Below, one piece after another: positions 11,101 through 21,619 of a stretch of DNA of 64,000 nucleotides. The DNA is taken from the NCBI GenBank assembly GCA_028622995.1, contig JAJQJQ010000003.1, positions 7,874,001 to 7,938,000 of the forward strand, written 5' to 3'. Below the pieces are notes generated by a model. That model worked only from the letters and a program-made list of their open reading frames with translations. It had not been told where the DNA came from and ran no database searches. Positions within the stretch are counted from its first letter, which is position 1; each line of letters starts with the position of its first letter. The translations under genes and the position numbers were made by a program. The stretch comes from Panagrolaimus kolymaensis. Lineage: Eukaryota; Nematoda; Chromadorea; Rhabditida; Panagrolaimidae.

Positions 11101-14100
11101 AAGATTAAAAGGAAAATCAAATTTGTCATATAGTGGACACGTTAATAACAAAGTTTCATAGTTACTTGATTGATGGGGGAAAAAGTTTTAGTCAAAATAC
11201 AGTGATTTTCGAGAAAAACATTAAATTATGCTAATTAATTGTTAAAAAGCCAAGATATTATGATAAATAGCATTAAATAATGATATATTATTAGTTTTGA
11301 GATAGTTACTAACCACTTTAATAGGAAGGGAACCACCCTAAAATTTTTATGTGTTTAGAGGAACCAGTGGCACAGGATCCACAAATGTGTATATAAAAAA
11401 AGATATAAATTTTAATAGAGGAGGTTGGGACGAACATTTTGATACCAAACTTACACAAAGGAGAATGAAAAAAGGGGCGCTTCGCGCTCCTTGTAGTGGT
11501 GACTATGATCCATCCACCCAAAGATCCATCAACCCAAAGATCCGTGGAAATCCACCCAAGGATCCATCCACTCATAGATCATTCAAAATCCACCATGAGA
11601 TCCATAATAATCCACCCAATGATCCATTTAAATATCCATCCAAAAATTCTTCTAAATCCACCAAAACCTTCTTCAATATCCACCCAAAGATCCTCAAAGA
11701 TCCTAAAAATTCCACCCAATATAGTTAAAAGCTCCATGAAAATCAACCCTAAACAGTTAAAAAAGATCCATGGAATCCACTCGAAGATCTTTCATAATCC
11801 ACCAAAAGATCCATCCACCCAAAGATCCATCAACCCAAGAATACCCAGAAATCCACCCAAAAGATCAACCATCATCGAATATCCACCCGAAGATCCATAT
11901 AAAATTATGCCACGTTCCCCTAAAATCCATCTAAAGATCTATGGAAATCCATCCTAACATCCTTAATTATTCACCCAAAAATCGATCAACCAAAAGATCC
12001 AAGATCATCCACCCGTGGATCCATCATAATCTAATCTTATTAAAATATCCACCCGTAGCTCTTCTAATATCCACCAAAAGATCCATAAAAATAGACCAAA
12101 AACAGTTAAAAGATCCATTAAAAATTCACCAAAACATGAGAGATAATCCACACAAACTTTCTCAAATATCCACCTAAACTCCTCTAATATCAACCTTAAT
12201 TCACTTGAATATCCAAATTTATCCACCATTTTATAAGTAAAACAAAAATAATTATGCAAAATTTTCGATATTTTGCATAAATAAATATGCAAAAATTTAT
12301 TTAAAACCCTTTTAAAAATAATTTCCATTGTTTTATAATTGTTTGGGGTCAAAAATATAAAAAATATGCTAATTTTCCATAATTATCCATATATTTAGTA
12401 ACCAAATATACCCAAAAATTATTTTTATAATTAATTATAATATTCCCCTCCATTTGATAAATAAACATAGTCAAAAAAATAATTTTCATCTCCTGTGTTT
12501 CGAACTTTCTTCCATTCGCAAGTTCACCGCCTTCCACCACTGAGCAAATGCGACAAAGGAAGGGAAAATGCATGTTGCAAAAAATTTTCATCGATTTTGA
12601 GAAAAAAAAATTGGACCTTAAAATAATTTTGTGCAGAAGATTTTGAAATACCCAGAGGCTTTTATTAAAAAACTAAAAGGAAAATCGGATTCCATTTATA
12701 TTTTTACATGTCGTTACAAAAGTTCATAGTTACTTGATTGGTTGCAAAAAAAGTTTTAGTCAAAATACCGCAAAAATCGTTAAAAAACACTTTTCAGTAT
12801 ATTTGAATATTAAAAAGCCCGAAAATTATGATAAATACCATAGATAATGGATATATAATTAGTTTTAAGATAGTTACTAACCACTTTAATAGGATGGGAA
12901 CCTCCCATAAATTTTTCTGTGTTTAGAGGAACCAGTGACACGGGATCCACGTATATTAATATAGGCACATAGATAAAGGAGAATGAGCACTTCATTTTGA
13001 TACCAAACATCTATAGTAAAAGAATGAAAGGGGCGCTTCGCGCCCCTTGAAGTGACGAATTTGTTCCATCAACCCAAAGATCCATCAACCCAAAGATCCA
13101 TCAACCCCAAGATCCATCAACCCAAAGATCCATCAACCCAAAGATCCATCAACCCAAAGATCCATCAACCCAAAGATCCATCAACCCAAAGATCCATCAA
13201 CCCAAAGATCCATCAACCCAAAGATCCATCAACCCAAAGATCCATCAACCCAAAGATCCATCAACCCAAAGATCCATCAACCCAAAGATCCATCAACCCA
13301 AAGATCCATCAACCCAAAGATCCATCAACCCAAAGATCCATCAACCCAAAGATCCATCAACCCAAAGATCCATCAACCCAAAGATCCATCAACCCAAAGA
13401 TCCATCAACCCAAAGATCCATCAACCCAAAGATCCATCAACCCAAAGATCCATCCACTTAAGGATCCATCCATTTAAGGATCCCGAGAAATACACCCAAA
13501 ACAGTAAAGAGATCCATAAAAATCCACCTAAAGATACATCCACCCTAAGATCGATCAACCAAAAGATCGATCAACCTTAGTCAAATATCCACCCGAAGCT
13601 CTCCTAATATCCACCAAAATATCCACGAAAATCCACCGAAAACAGTTGAAAGATCCATGGAAATTCACTCAAGGATCATTCAAATTCCGCGGAAGGATCT
13701 ATCATAACCCACCCGAAGATCCATAAAAATCAACCCGTGGATCATTCAAAATCAATCCAAGAATTTTTCTAAATCCACTCAAAGAACGGTAAAAATCCAT
13801 AAAAATCCACTCACAGATCCATAAACCCAAAATCCATAAACACAAAAACCATCGAAAATCCACCAAAAGTTCCATCCACCCAAAGATCGATCAACCAAAG
13901 ATACATTACCCCAAAGATCGATCAACCAAAAGATCCAAGATTCTCCACCCGTGGACCCTGAAGCTCTTCAAATGTCCATTAAAATCCACCAAATACAATA
14001 AAAAGATCTATTAAAGTCCACCCAAACCATTGAAATCCATCCAAAAATCTTTTAAAATCCACTCAAAGATCGATAAAAATCCACCCAAAAATCCATAAAA

Positions 14101-17100
14101 AATCCACCCGAGGATCCATCATAATCCACCAAAAGGTATATAAAGATCCATCCAAACATCCATCCAAACATCCATTTCCCAAAAGATCAATAAAACAAAA
14201 GATCGATCAACCTTTGTCAAATATCCACCCGTAGCTCTTCTAATATCCACCAAAAGATCCATAAAAATAGACCAAAAACAGTTAAAAGATCCATTAAAAA
14301 TTCACCAAAACATGAGAGATAATCCACACAAACTTTCTCAAATATCCACCTAAACTCCTCTAATATCAACCTTAATTCACTTGAATATCCAAATTTATCC
14401 ACCATTTTATAAGTAAAACAAAAATAATTATGCAAAATTTTCGATATTTTGCATAAATAAATATGCAAAAATTTATTTAAAACCCTTTTAAAAATAATTT
14501 CCATTGTTTTATAATTGTTTGGGGTCAAAAATATAAAAAATATGCTAATTTTCCATAATTATCCTTATATTTATTAACCAAATATACCCAAAAATTATTT
14601 TTATAATTAATTATAATATTCCCCTCCATTTTATAGTTAAAGAAATTCAAAAAAATTATTTACATCGCAGAGGTTTCGAACTTTCATCCATTCGCAAGTT
14701 CACCGCCTTCCACCACTGAGCAAATGCGACAAAGGAAGAGAAAATGCATGTTGCAAAAAATTTTCATTGATTTTTTGAAAAAAAAAATTGGACCTTAAAA
14801 TAATTTTGTGCAGAAGATTTTGAAATACCCAGAGGCTTTATTGGAAAAACGGCAAGGAAAATCAAATTCCATATATATTTTTACATGTCGTTACAAAAGT
14901 TCATAGTTAAACCATTGGATGGAAAAAAAGTTTTAGTCAAAAAACTGAGATTTTCGCGAAAAACTTTAAATTATGCTAATTAATTGTTAAAAAGCCAAGA
15001 TATTATGATAAATAGCATTAAATAATGATATATTATTAGTTTTAAGATAGTTACTAACCACTTTAATAGGATGGGAACCTCCCATAAATTTTTCTGTGTT
15101 TAGAGGAACCAGTGACACGGGATCCACATATGTTTTTAAAAAAAAAATATAAATTAAAATAGATAAGAATGAGCTCTTCATTTTGATACCAAATATGTAG
15201 TAAGGAGAATGAAAAAAGGGGCGCTTCGCGCCCCTTGAAGTGGAAGTTATCATCCATCCACCCAAAGATCCATCAACCCAAAGATCCATAAACCCAAAGA
15301 TCCATCAACCCAAAGATCTATCAACCCAAAGATCCATCAACCCAAAGATCTATCAACCCAAGGATCCATCAACCCAAAGATCTATCAACCCAAGGATACC
15401 GAGAAATCCACCCAAAGATCCATCAACCCAAAGATCCATCAACCCAAAGATCCATCAACCCAAAGATCCATCAACCCAAAGATCCATCAACCCAAAGATC
15501 CATCAACCCAAAGATACCGAGAAATCCACCCAAAACAGTAAAGAGATCCATAAAAATCCACATAAAGATACATCCACCCTAAGATCGATCAACCAAAAGT
15601 TCGATCTACCTTAGTCAAATATCCACCCGAAGCTCTCCTAATATCCACCAAAATATCCACGAAAATCCACCGAAAACAGTTGAAAGATCCATGGAAATTC
15701 ACCCAAGGATCATTCAAATTCCGCGGAAGGATCTATCATAACCCACCCGAAGATCCATAAAAATCAACCCGTGGATCATTCAAAATCAATCCAAGAATTT
15801 TTCTAAATCCACTCAAAGAACGGTAAAAATCCATAAAAATCCACTCACAGATCCATAAACCCAAAATCCATAAACACAAAAACCATCGAAAATCCACCAA
15901 AAGATCGATCAACCAAAGATACATTACCCCAAATTTGGTCAAAAACATTAAAAATATGCTAATTTTTCGATAAATATCGCTTTTTTATTATTCTAATTAT
16001 GTTATAAAATTAGCATAAATTATTTTAATAATATTTCCCTCCATTTTATAGTTAAAGATATTCAAAAAAATTATTTACATCTCCGCGGTTTCGAACTTCC
16101 ATCAACCTTTCAATACACCGCCTTCCACCACTGAGCAAGTGCGACAAAGGAAGGGAAAATGCATGTTGCAAAATTTTTTCATCGATTTTTGAAAAAAAAA
16201 AATGGTACCTTAATAATGCAAACGGGGCCAACTTTTCTCTAAGCCCAATAACTTTAGTTAAAATATAAAAAGGAAAATCAAATTTGTCATATTCTGAAGT
16301 TCTGCACCTCCTAGTTTCATAGTTAAACCATTGAATGGAAAAAAAGTTTTAGTCAAAAAACTGTGATTTTCGCGAAAAACTTTAAATTATGCTAATTAAT
16401 CGTTAAAAAGCCAAGATATTATGATAAATAGCATTAAATAATGATATATAATTAGTTTTGAAATAGTTACTAACCACTTTAATAGGATGGGAACCTCCCA
16501 TAAATTTTTCTGTGTTTAGAGGAACCAGTGACACGGGATACACAAATATTATTTTAAAAAATATGATAGAGGAGTATGAGCTGATATTTTGATACCAAAT
16601 ATGTAGGAAGGAGAAGTGACGTTTTTGATTCATCCACACAAAGATCCATCAACCCAAAGATCCATAAACCCAAAGATCCATCCACTTAAGGATCCCGAGA
16701 AATACACCGAAAACAGTTGAAAGATCCATGGAAATTCACCCAAGGATCATTCAAATTCCGCGGAAGGATCTATCATAACCCACCCGAAAATCCATAAAAA
16801 TCAACCCGTGGATCATTCAAAATCAATCCAAGAATTTTTCTAAATCCACTCAAAGAACGGTAAAAATCCATAAAAATCTTCACACACATCCATAAACGCA
16901 AAATCCATAAACACAAAAACCATCGAAAATCCACCAAAAGATCCATCCACCCAAAGATCGATCAACCAAAGATACATTACCCCAAAGATCGATCAGCCAA
17001 AAAATCCAAGATTCTCCACCCGTGGACCCCTTATAATATACTCTTAGTCAAATATCCACATGAAGCTCTTCAAATGTCCATTAAAATCCACCAAATACAA

Positions 17101-20100
17101 TAAAAAGATCTATTAAAGTCCACCCAAAACAGTTAAAAGATCCATCCAAAAACACTCGAGGATCGTTTAAAATTCACCCAAGTTCATTCAATATCCACCA
17201 AAACATCATTAGAAATCCACCCACACATTCTTAATTATCCATCTAAAACAATATTTATGCTAATATTTCAGCTAAATTTGCATAATAAAATACGCAAAAA
17301 ATAATTTAAAAGCTTTTTTAAAATAATTATAAATCATTGGGGAATTGTTTTGGTCAAAAACATTAAAAATATGCTAATTTTTCGATAAATATCGCATTTT
17401 TATTATTCTAATTATGTTATAAAATTAGCATAAATTATTTTAATAATATTCCCCTCCATTTTATAGTTAAAGTTATTCAAAAAAATTATTTACACTTCCT
17501 GAGTTTCGAACTTTCATCCACCTTTCAGTCAAGCGCCTTCCACCACTGAGCAAATGTGACAAAGGAAGGAAAAATGCATGTTGCAAAAAAATTTCTTTGT
17601 TTTTGAAGAAAAAAAAATGGTACTCATTAATTCAACATGCACTGACTTTTCTATATGATGAATATGAACATATGTTAAAACTAAAAGGAAAATCTAATTC
17701 CATATTCTTCGTTACAGGTCGTAACAAAATTTCATAATTACTTGATTGATTAAAAAAAAAGTTTTAGTCAAAATACCGCAAAAATCGTTAAAAAACACTT
17801 TTCAGTATATTTGAATATTAAAAAGCCCGAAAATTATGATAAATAACATTAAATAATGATATATAATTAGTTTTGAGATAGTTACTAACCACTTTAACAC
17901 TGTGGGAACCTCCCATAAATTTTTATGTGTTTAGAGGAACCAGTGACACGGGATCCACGTATATTAATATAGGCACATAGATAAAGGAGAATGAGCACTT
18001 CATTTTGATACCAAACATCTATAGTAAAAGAATGAAAGGGGCGCTTCGCGCCCCTTGAAGTGACGAATTTGTTCCATCAACCCAAAGATCCATCAACCCA
18101 AAGATCCATCAACCCAAAGATCCATCAACCCAAAGATCCATCAACCCAAAGATCCATCAACCCAAAGATCCATCAACCCAAAGATCCATCAACCCAAAGA
18201 TCCATCAACCCAAAGATCCATCAACCCAAAGATCCATCAACCCAAAGATCCATCAACCCAAAGATCCATCAACCCAAAGATCCATCAACCCAAAGATCCA
18301 TCAACCCAAAGATCCATCAACCCAAAGATCCATCAACCCAAAGATCCATCCACTTAAGGATCCATCCATTTAAGGATCCCGAGAAATACACCCAAAACAG
18401 TAAAGAGATCCATAAAAATCCACCTAAAGATACATCCACCCTAAGATCGATCAACCAAAAGATCGATCAACCTTAGTCAAATATCCACCCGAAGCTCTCC
18501 TAATATCCACCAAAATATCCACGAAAATCCACCGAAAACAGTTGAAAGATCCATGGAAATTCACTCAAGGATCATTCAAATTCCGCGGAAGGATCTATCA
18601 TAACCCACCCGAAGATCCATAAAAATCAACCCGTGGATCATTCAAAATCAATCCAAGAATTTTTCTAAATCCACTCAAAGAACGGTAAAAATCCATAAAA
18701 ATCCACTCACAGATCCATAAACCCAAAATCCATAAACACAAAAACCATCGAAAATCCACCAAAAGTTCCATCCACCCAAAGATCGATCAACCAAAGATAC
18801 ATTACCCCAAAGATCGATCAACCAAAAGATCCAAGATTCTCCACCCGTGGACCCTGAAGCTCTTCAAATGTCCATTAAAATCCACCAAATACAATAAAAA
18901 GATCTATTAAAGTCCACCCAAACCATTGAAATCCATCCAAAAATCTTTTAAAATCCACTCAAAGATCGATAAAAATCCACCCAAAAATCCATAAAAAATC
19001 CACCCGAGGATCCATCATAATCCACCAAAAGGTATATAAAGATCCATCCAAACATCCATCCAAACATCCATTTCCCAAAAGATCAATAAAACAAAAGATC
19101 GATCAACCTTTGTCAAATATCCACCCGTAGCTCTTCTAATATCCACCAAAAGATCCATAAAAATAGACCAAAAACAGTTAAAAGATCCATTAAAAATTCA
19201 CCAAAACATGAGAGATAATCCACACAAACTTTCTCAAATATCCACCTAAACTCCTCTAATATCAACCTTAATTCACTTGAATATCCAAATTTATCCACCA
19301 TTTTATAAGTAAAACAAAAATAATTATGCAAAATTTTCGATATTTTGCATAAATAAATATGCAAAAATTTATTTAAAACCCTTTTAAAAATAATTTCCAT
19401 TGTTTTATAATTGTTTGGGGTCAAAAATATAAAAAATATGCTAATTTTCCATAATTATCCTTATATTTATTAACCAAATATACCCAAAAATTATTTTTAT
19501 AATTAATTATAATATTCCCCTCCATTTTATAGTTAAAGAAATTCAAAAAAATTATTTACATCGCAGAGGTTTCGAACTTTCATCCATTCGCAAGTTCACC
19601 GCCTTCCACCACTGAGCAAATGCGACAAAGGAAGAGAAAATGCATGTTGCAAAAAATTTTCATTGATTTTTTGAAAAAAAAAATTGGACCTTAAAATAAT
19701 TTTGTGCAGAAGATTTTGAAATACCCAGAGGCTTTATTGGAAAAACGGCAAGGAAAATCAAATTCCATATATATTTTTACATGTCGTTACAAAAGTTCAT
19801 AGTTAAACCATTGGATGGAAAAAAAGTTTTAGTCAAAAAACTGAGATTTTCGCGAAAAACTTTAAATTATGCTAATTAATTGTTAAAAAGCCAAGATATT
19901 ATGATAAATAGCATTAAATAATGATATATTATTAGTTTTAAGATAGTTACTAACCACTTTAATAGGATGGGAACCTCCCATAAATTTTTCTGTGTTTAGA
20001 GGAATGCGCCTGGTACCATATCATTATTATAATTATTAATTTGTGGTGGGGGATGTTTAAAATCTTGATGCATGGTTGCAGCAGTAGAAGCAGACGAAGC

Positions 20101-20449
20101 AGAAGCTGCATTCTTTTGTTGTTGTTCCATACTTTTTTGTGTCATATATTTTTTAAATTTTTCCTCTGTGTTTACAGGCTTTGCATCTCCAAATGGATTA
20201 CTTCGAGGTTGTTTTGGAAATGGTGGAGGACGTTTCTGACTTGCGGTTGAAGAAGCTGGCGATGGTGGAGGTGGTTGACGTTCGATGCTTTGTTGAGTTT
20301 GAAACCCTTGAGAACGTTGCTGTTGTTGTTCTTTTTCTGGAGGTTGATACGAAGATTGTCTGCTAACATTTTGGCTTTGAGGTAGCTCTGAATAGCTTTT
20401 TCCACTTGTGATACTTGTAACGCTTTCATTACGTTGTCTAGCTCCGGGA
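8111..20449 (-). CDS. eIF4B-like Q/S/P-rich protein, 5' end not found
   Basis: Exons on the minus strand: 20449-20017, 9668-9636 (an 11-codon microexon KRPEGVLPAPE), 9579-9433, 9383-8827, 8772-8244 and 8176-8111. All junctions keep frame, giving about 587 aa. The protein is low-complexity (poly-Q, Ser-rich, PPPP, GPGGGGSG). Two motifs suggest eIF4B: NPFGDAKPVNTEEKFKKYM, close to the FGGAKPVDTAARE motif of animal eIF4B, and the C-terminal NKFSALENAGFD. eIF4B stimulates the eIF4A helicase in cap-dependent translation. No RRM is seen. The first exon starts after a TTTTTTTAG acceptor with no in-frame Met before MTQKSM, and only 106 bp separate it from the stop of the TPR gene upstream. The intron 20016-9669 contains the 10.3-kb composite repeat array. 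It may be a truncated gene, a gene with a non-standard start, or one whose 5' part was lost or misassembled. Confidence 0.45.
9791..9807. other. GC hairpin, unit 1
   Basis: GGGGCGC-TTC-GCGCCCC, a perfect 7-bp stem with a 3-nt loop, 20 bp before the longest 16-mer array. A striking GC island in AT-rich DNA. Confidence 0.85.
9826..10250 (+). repeat. 16-bp minisatellite, unit 1
   Basis: About 26 copies of CCACCCAAAGATCCAT. A contiguous sub-block of about seven copies carries AAAGTTCC instead of AAAGATCC (10071-10190), and the last copies have ATAAACCC. Because 3 x 16 = 48, all frames stay open, producing spurious 16-aa periodic peptides on both strands. Confidence 0.95.
10923..10985 (-). repeat. 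tRNA-like module, unit 1
   Basis: On the minus strand TTGCTCAGTGG matches the pol III A box (TGGCNNAGTGG) and AGTTCGAAACC matches the B box (GGTTCGANNCC). A run of seven T follows within about 20 nt. The cloverleaf is poor, so this is tRNA-derived rather than a tRNA. Confidence 0.6.
11474..11490. other. Imperfect GC hairpin, unit 2
   Basis: GGGGCGC-TTC-GCGCTCC, with one mismatch in the stem compared with units 1, 3, 4 and 6. The following 16-mer array is vestigial. Confidence 0.8.
11509..11545 (+). repeat. Vestigial 16-mer array, unit 2
   Basis: Only two to three recognisable copies (CCACCCAAAGATCCAT, CAACCCAAAGATCC) before degenerate ATCCACC-rich sequence. Confidence 0.75.
12489..12553 (-). 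repeat. tRNA-like module, unit 2
   Basis: Minus-strand A box TTGCTCAGTGG and B box AGTTCGAAACA (one change from the usual CC end). Same order and spacing as the other copies. Confidence 0.55.
13030..13046. other. GC hairpin, unit 3
   Basis: Perfect GGGGCGC-TTC-GCGCCCC hairpin, followed 18 bp later by a long homogeneous 16-mer array. Confidence 0.85.
13064..13455 (+). repeat. 16-bp minisatellite, unit 3
   Basis: About 24 nearly identical copies of CAACCCAAAGATCCAT. It differs from the unit 1 array by CAACCC instead of CCACCC, so it was homogenised separately. One copy near 13100 reads CAACCCCAAGATCC. Confidence 0.95.
14664..14730 (-). repeat. tRNA-like module, unit 3
   Basis: The best copy: 67 bp on the minus strand from GTCGCA to TGCGAT. 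These ends pair as a 6-bp acceptor-like stem (one G-U). A box TTGCTCAGTGG and B box AGTTCGAAACC are present, and a T7 run lies about 13 nt downstream. D and anticodon stems are not convincing. Confidence 0.65.
15218..15234. other. GC hairpin, unit 4
   Basis: Perfect GGGGCGC-TTC-GCGCCCC hairpin ahead of a medium-length 16-mer array. Confidence 0.85.
15253..15517 (+). repeat. 16-bp minisatellite, unit 4
   Basis: About 16 copies of CAACCCAAAGATCCAT with internal variants (GATCTATC, AAGGATCC) and one interruption by a GATACCGAGAAATCC segment near 15395. Confidence 0.9.
16082..16144 (-). repeat. tRNA-like module, unit 4
   Basis: Minus-strand A box TTGCTCAGTGG, B box AGTTCGAAACC, and a T-run downstream. 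The middle part differs from unit 3, but the boxes are kept. Confidence 0.6.
16632..16690 (+). repeat. Vestigial 16-mer array, unit 5
   Basis: About three copies (CACACAAAGATCCATC, AACCCAAAGATCCATA). This unit lacks the GC hairpin: the sequence runs from GGAGAAGTGACG directly into the array. Confidence 0.8.
17496..17550 (-). repeat. tRNA-like module, unit 5
   Basis: Minus-strand A box TTGCTCAGTGG and B box AGTTCGAAACT. The acceptor-like ends are changed (GTCACA), so it is more degenerate. Confidence 0.5.
18038..18054. other. GC hairpin, unit 6
   Basis: Perfect GGGGCGC-TTC-GCGCCCC hairpin in the same context as unit 3. Confidence 0.85.
18073..18350 (+). repeat. 16-bp minisatellite, unit 6
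   Basis: About 17 homogeneous copies of CAACCCAAAGATCCAT, the same variant as unit 3 with seven fewer copies. Confidence 0.95.
19560..19626 (-). repeat. tRNA-like module, unit 6
   Basis: As read, identical to the unit 3 copy: 67 bp, pairing GTCGCA/TGCGAT ends, A and B boxes, downstream T7. Confidence 0.65.
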
Positions 20450-20555
20450 CTAAAAAAAGAATATATTTAACAAGCTTAAAAAATAGATTAAACTAACATT
20501 GAATTTTTAAAGAACAATGAAAACAACAAAGAAAAACATGCATAAACATAGTATT

Positions 20556-21619
20556 TTATTGTCCATGATTAGCTTCACGAAGTTTTGCTTCAGCGAGTGC
20601 AAGATTTTCTTTGTAATTTTCATTGGTAGGATCAATTTCCAGAGCTCGTTTATAAGACTTAACAGAATGTAAGTAAAGACCTTGGCATAAACAAATGTAT
20701 CCCCCAAGACCATAGAATTCAGCACAATTGCCATCAATTAAAAGAGCATCATCACAATCCTAAAACATAAATTGCAAGTAAACTATAAAGTTGAAAAAGA
20801 AAAAGAAAATAATACTCACATTAAATGCATAGCTATACTGTTGAAGTTGGCAATGAGCAGCAGCACGATTACATAAAAAGATTGGATCACGCTTTAATGC
20901 AAGAGCTTCAGTGTATTTTTCGATTGCTTCCTTGAATTTTGAGGCTTTCATGCATTGATTTCCTTCTTCCTTGAGAGCATTAGCTTTTGCAATAACTTCG
21001 GGTGTTAGAGATGATGATTCTTGATTCGTCTAAAAATAAAATGACATCAAATAGAAATAAATAAATAAATGTAAACTAACAGCTTTAAGTTTTTCTTCAG
21101 CAGAAGCGAGGTCTCCTTTATAGTGAATATTTTCAGGATCAAATTTTATAGCATTTTTGAAGGCTTCAATTGCTTGCTCGTAACGTTTTTGACAAGAAAA
21201 GCTGTATCCCAAGTGAAAATGAGCAAAAGCATATTTCGGATTAAGCATCAAAGCATTAAAACAATCCTAAAGTGACGCATTGTTATAATAGTAATATTAA
21301 ATTATCAAACTATACTTTAATCGCATTATGATATTCACCAACTTGAATAAAGATACCAGCACGATTACAAAAAAAGAAAGGATGAGGAAACAATTCAATT
21401 GCTTGGCTAAATTTTTCGAACGCTTTCTTTAATTTTCCAGCTTTTACATATTCTTGTCCATCAGAACAGCGAATTTTTGAAACGGCAAAATCGTCGAACG
21501 TATAAGGTGAAGATTCTTGTCTAATCTAAAAAGATATTTTGTTTACATCCGAGTTTACATAAAAAACGAGAAAAGTGACTCACAGAGATATAGTTAGCAG
21601 ATGGCTGCTTTGACGACAT
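20556..21619 (-). CDS. SGT-like protein with two tandem TPR domains
   Basis: Five exons: 21619-21584, 21525-21316, 21266-21081, 21029-20820 and 20759-20556. All introns are phase 0; total 281 aa. Residues about 30-144 form one three-repeat TPR domain (FFFCNRAGIFIQVGEYHNAI, AFAHFHLGYSF, AIEAFKNAIKFDPEN). Residues about 161-280 form a second (FKEAIEKYTEALALKRDPIF, FLCNRAAAHCQLQQYSYAF, SYKRALEIDPTNENYKENLA). Both end in the LASAEEKLK / LALAEAKLRE helix typical of SGT (small glutamine-rich TPR) co-chaperones, which bind Hsp70/Hsp90 tails and the GET/BAG6 tail-anchored route. Classical SGT has one TPR domain, an N-terminal dimerisation region and a Q-rich tail; here the TPR domain is doubled and both other parts are absent. 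The stop lies 106 bp from the next gene's acceptor, a spacing seen in nematode operons. Confidence 0.75.

Larger units (their letters stand above)
9681..20004. repeat. 10.3-kb array of six composite units inside an intron
   Basis: The block CCAGTGACACGGGATCCAC (with variants) opens each unit at 9681, 11364, 12932, 15109, 16525 and 17940. Each unit ends in a conserved tail running from TTACTAACCACTTTAATAGG to GTGTTTAGAGGAA. Unit lengths are 1683, 1568, 2177, 1416, 1415 and 2065 bp. The array starts exactly at a unit head and ends exactly at a unit tail, so it is a whole number of units. Unit order is head block, GC hairpin (missing in unit 5), 16-bp minisatellite, degenerate ATCCACC-rich DNA, AT-rich DNA, tRNA-like module on the minus strand, then tail. 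Flanking exons of the eIF4B-like gene stay in frame across it. Confidence 0.9.

Noticed and set aside
9826..18350. CRISPR-like arrays
   Set aside because: The repeats are head-to-tail 16-mers without spacers, in a eukaryotic intron.
12005..19424. Repeated 103-aa minus frame (MTPNNYKTMEII...) at 12352, 14528 and 19424
   Set aside because: It lies in the shared AT-rich block of units 2, 3 and 6, is biased to Phe/Leu/Lys and has no domain; identity reflects unit duplication.
10923..19626. Functional tRNA genes in the array
   Set aside because: A and B boxes are good, but D and anticodon stems do not form, so only tRNA-derived modules are claimed.
20172..20429. 85-aa minus frame starting MKALQVSQ as the real product of the exon
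   Set aside because: The alternative frame encodes the NPFGDAKPVNT motif and splices in frame to five further exons; the 85-aa frame ends without continuation. Its ATG is, however, the first after the acceptor, which is part of the unresolved 5' problem.
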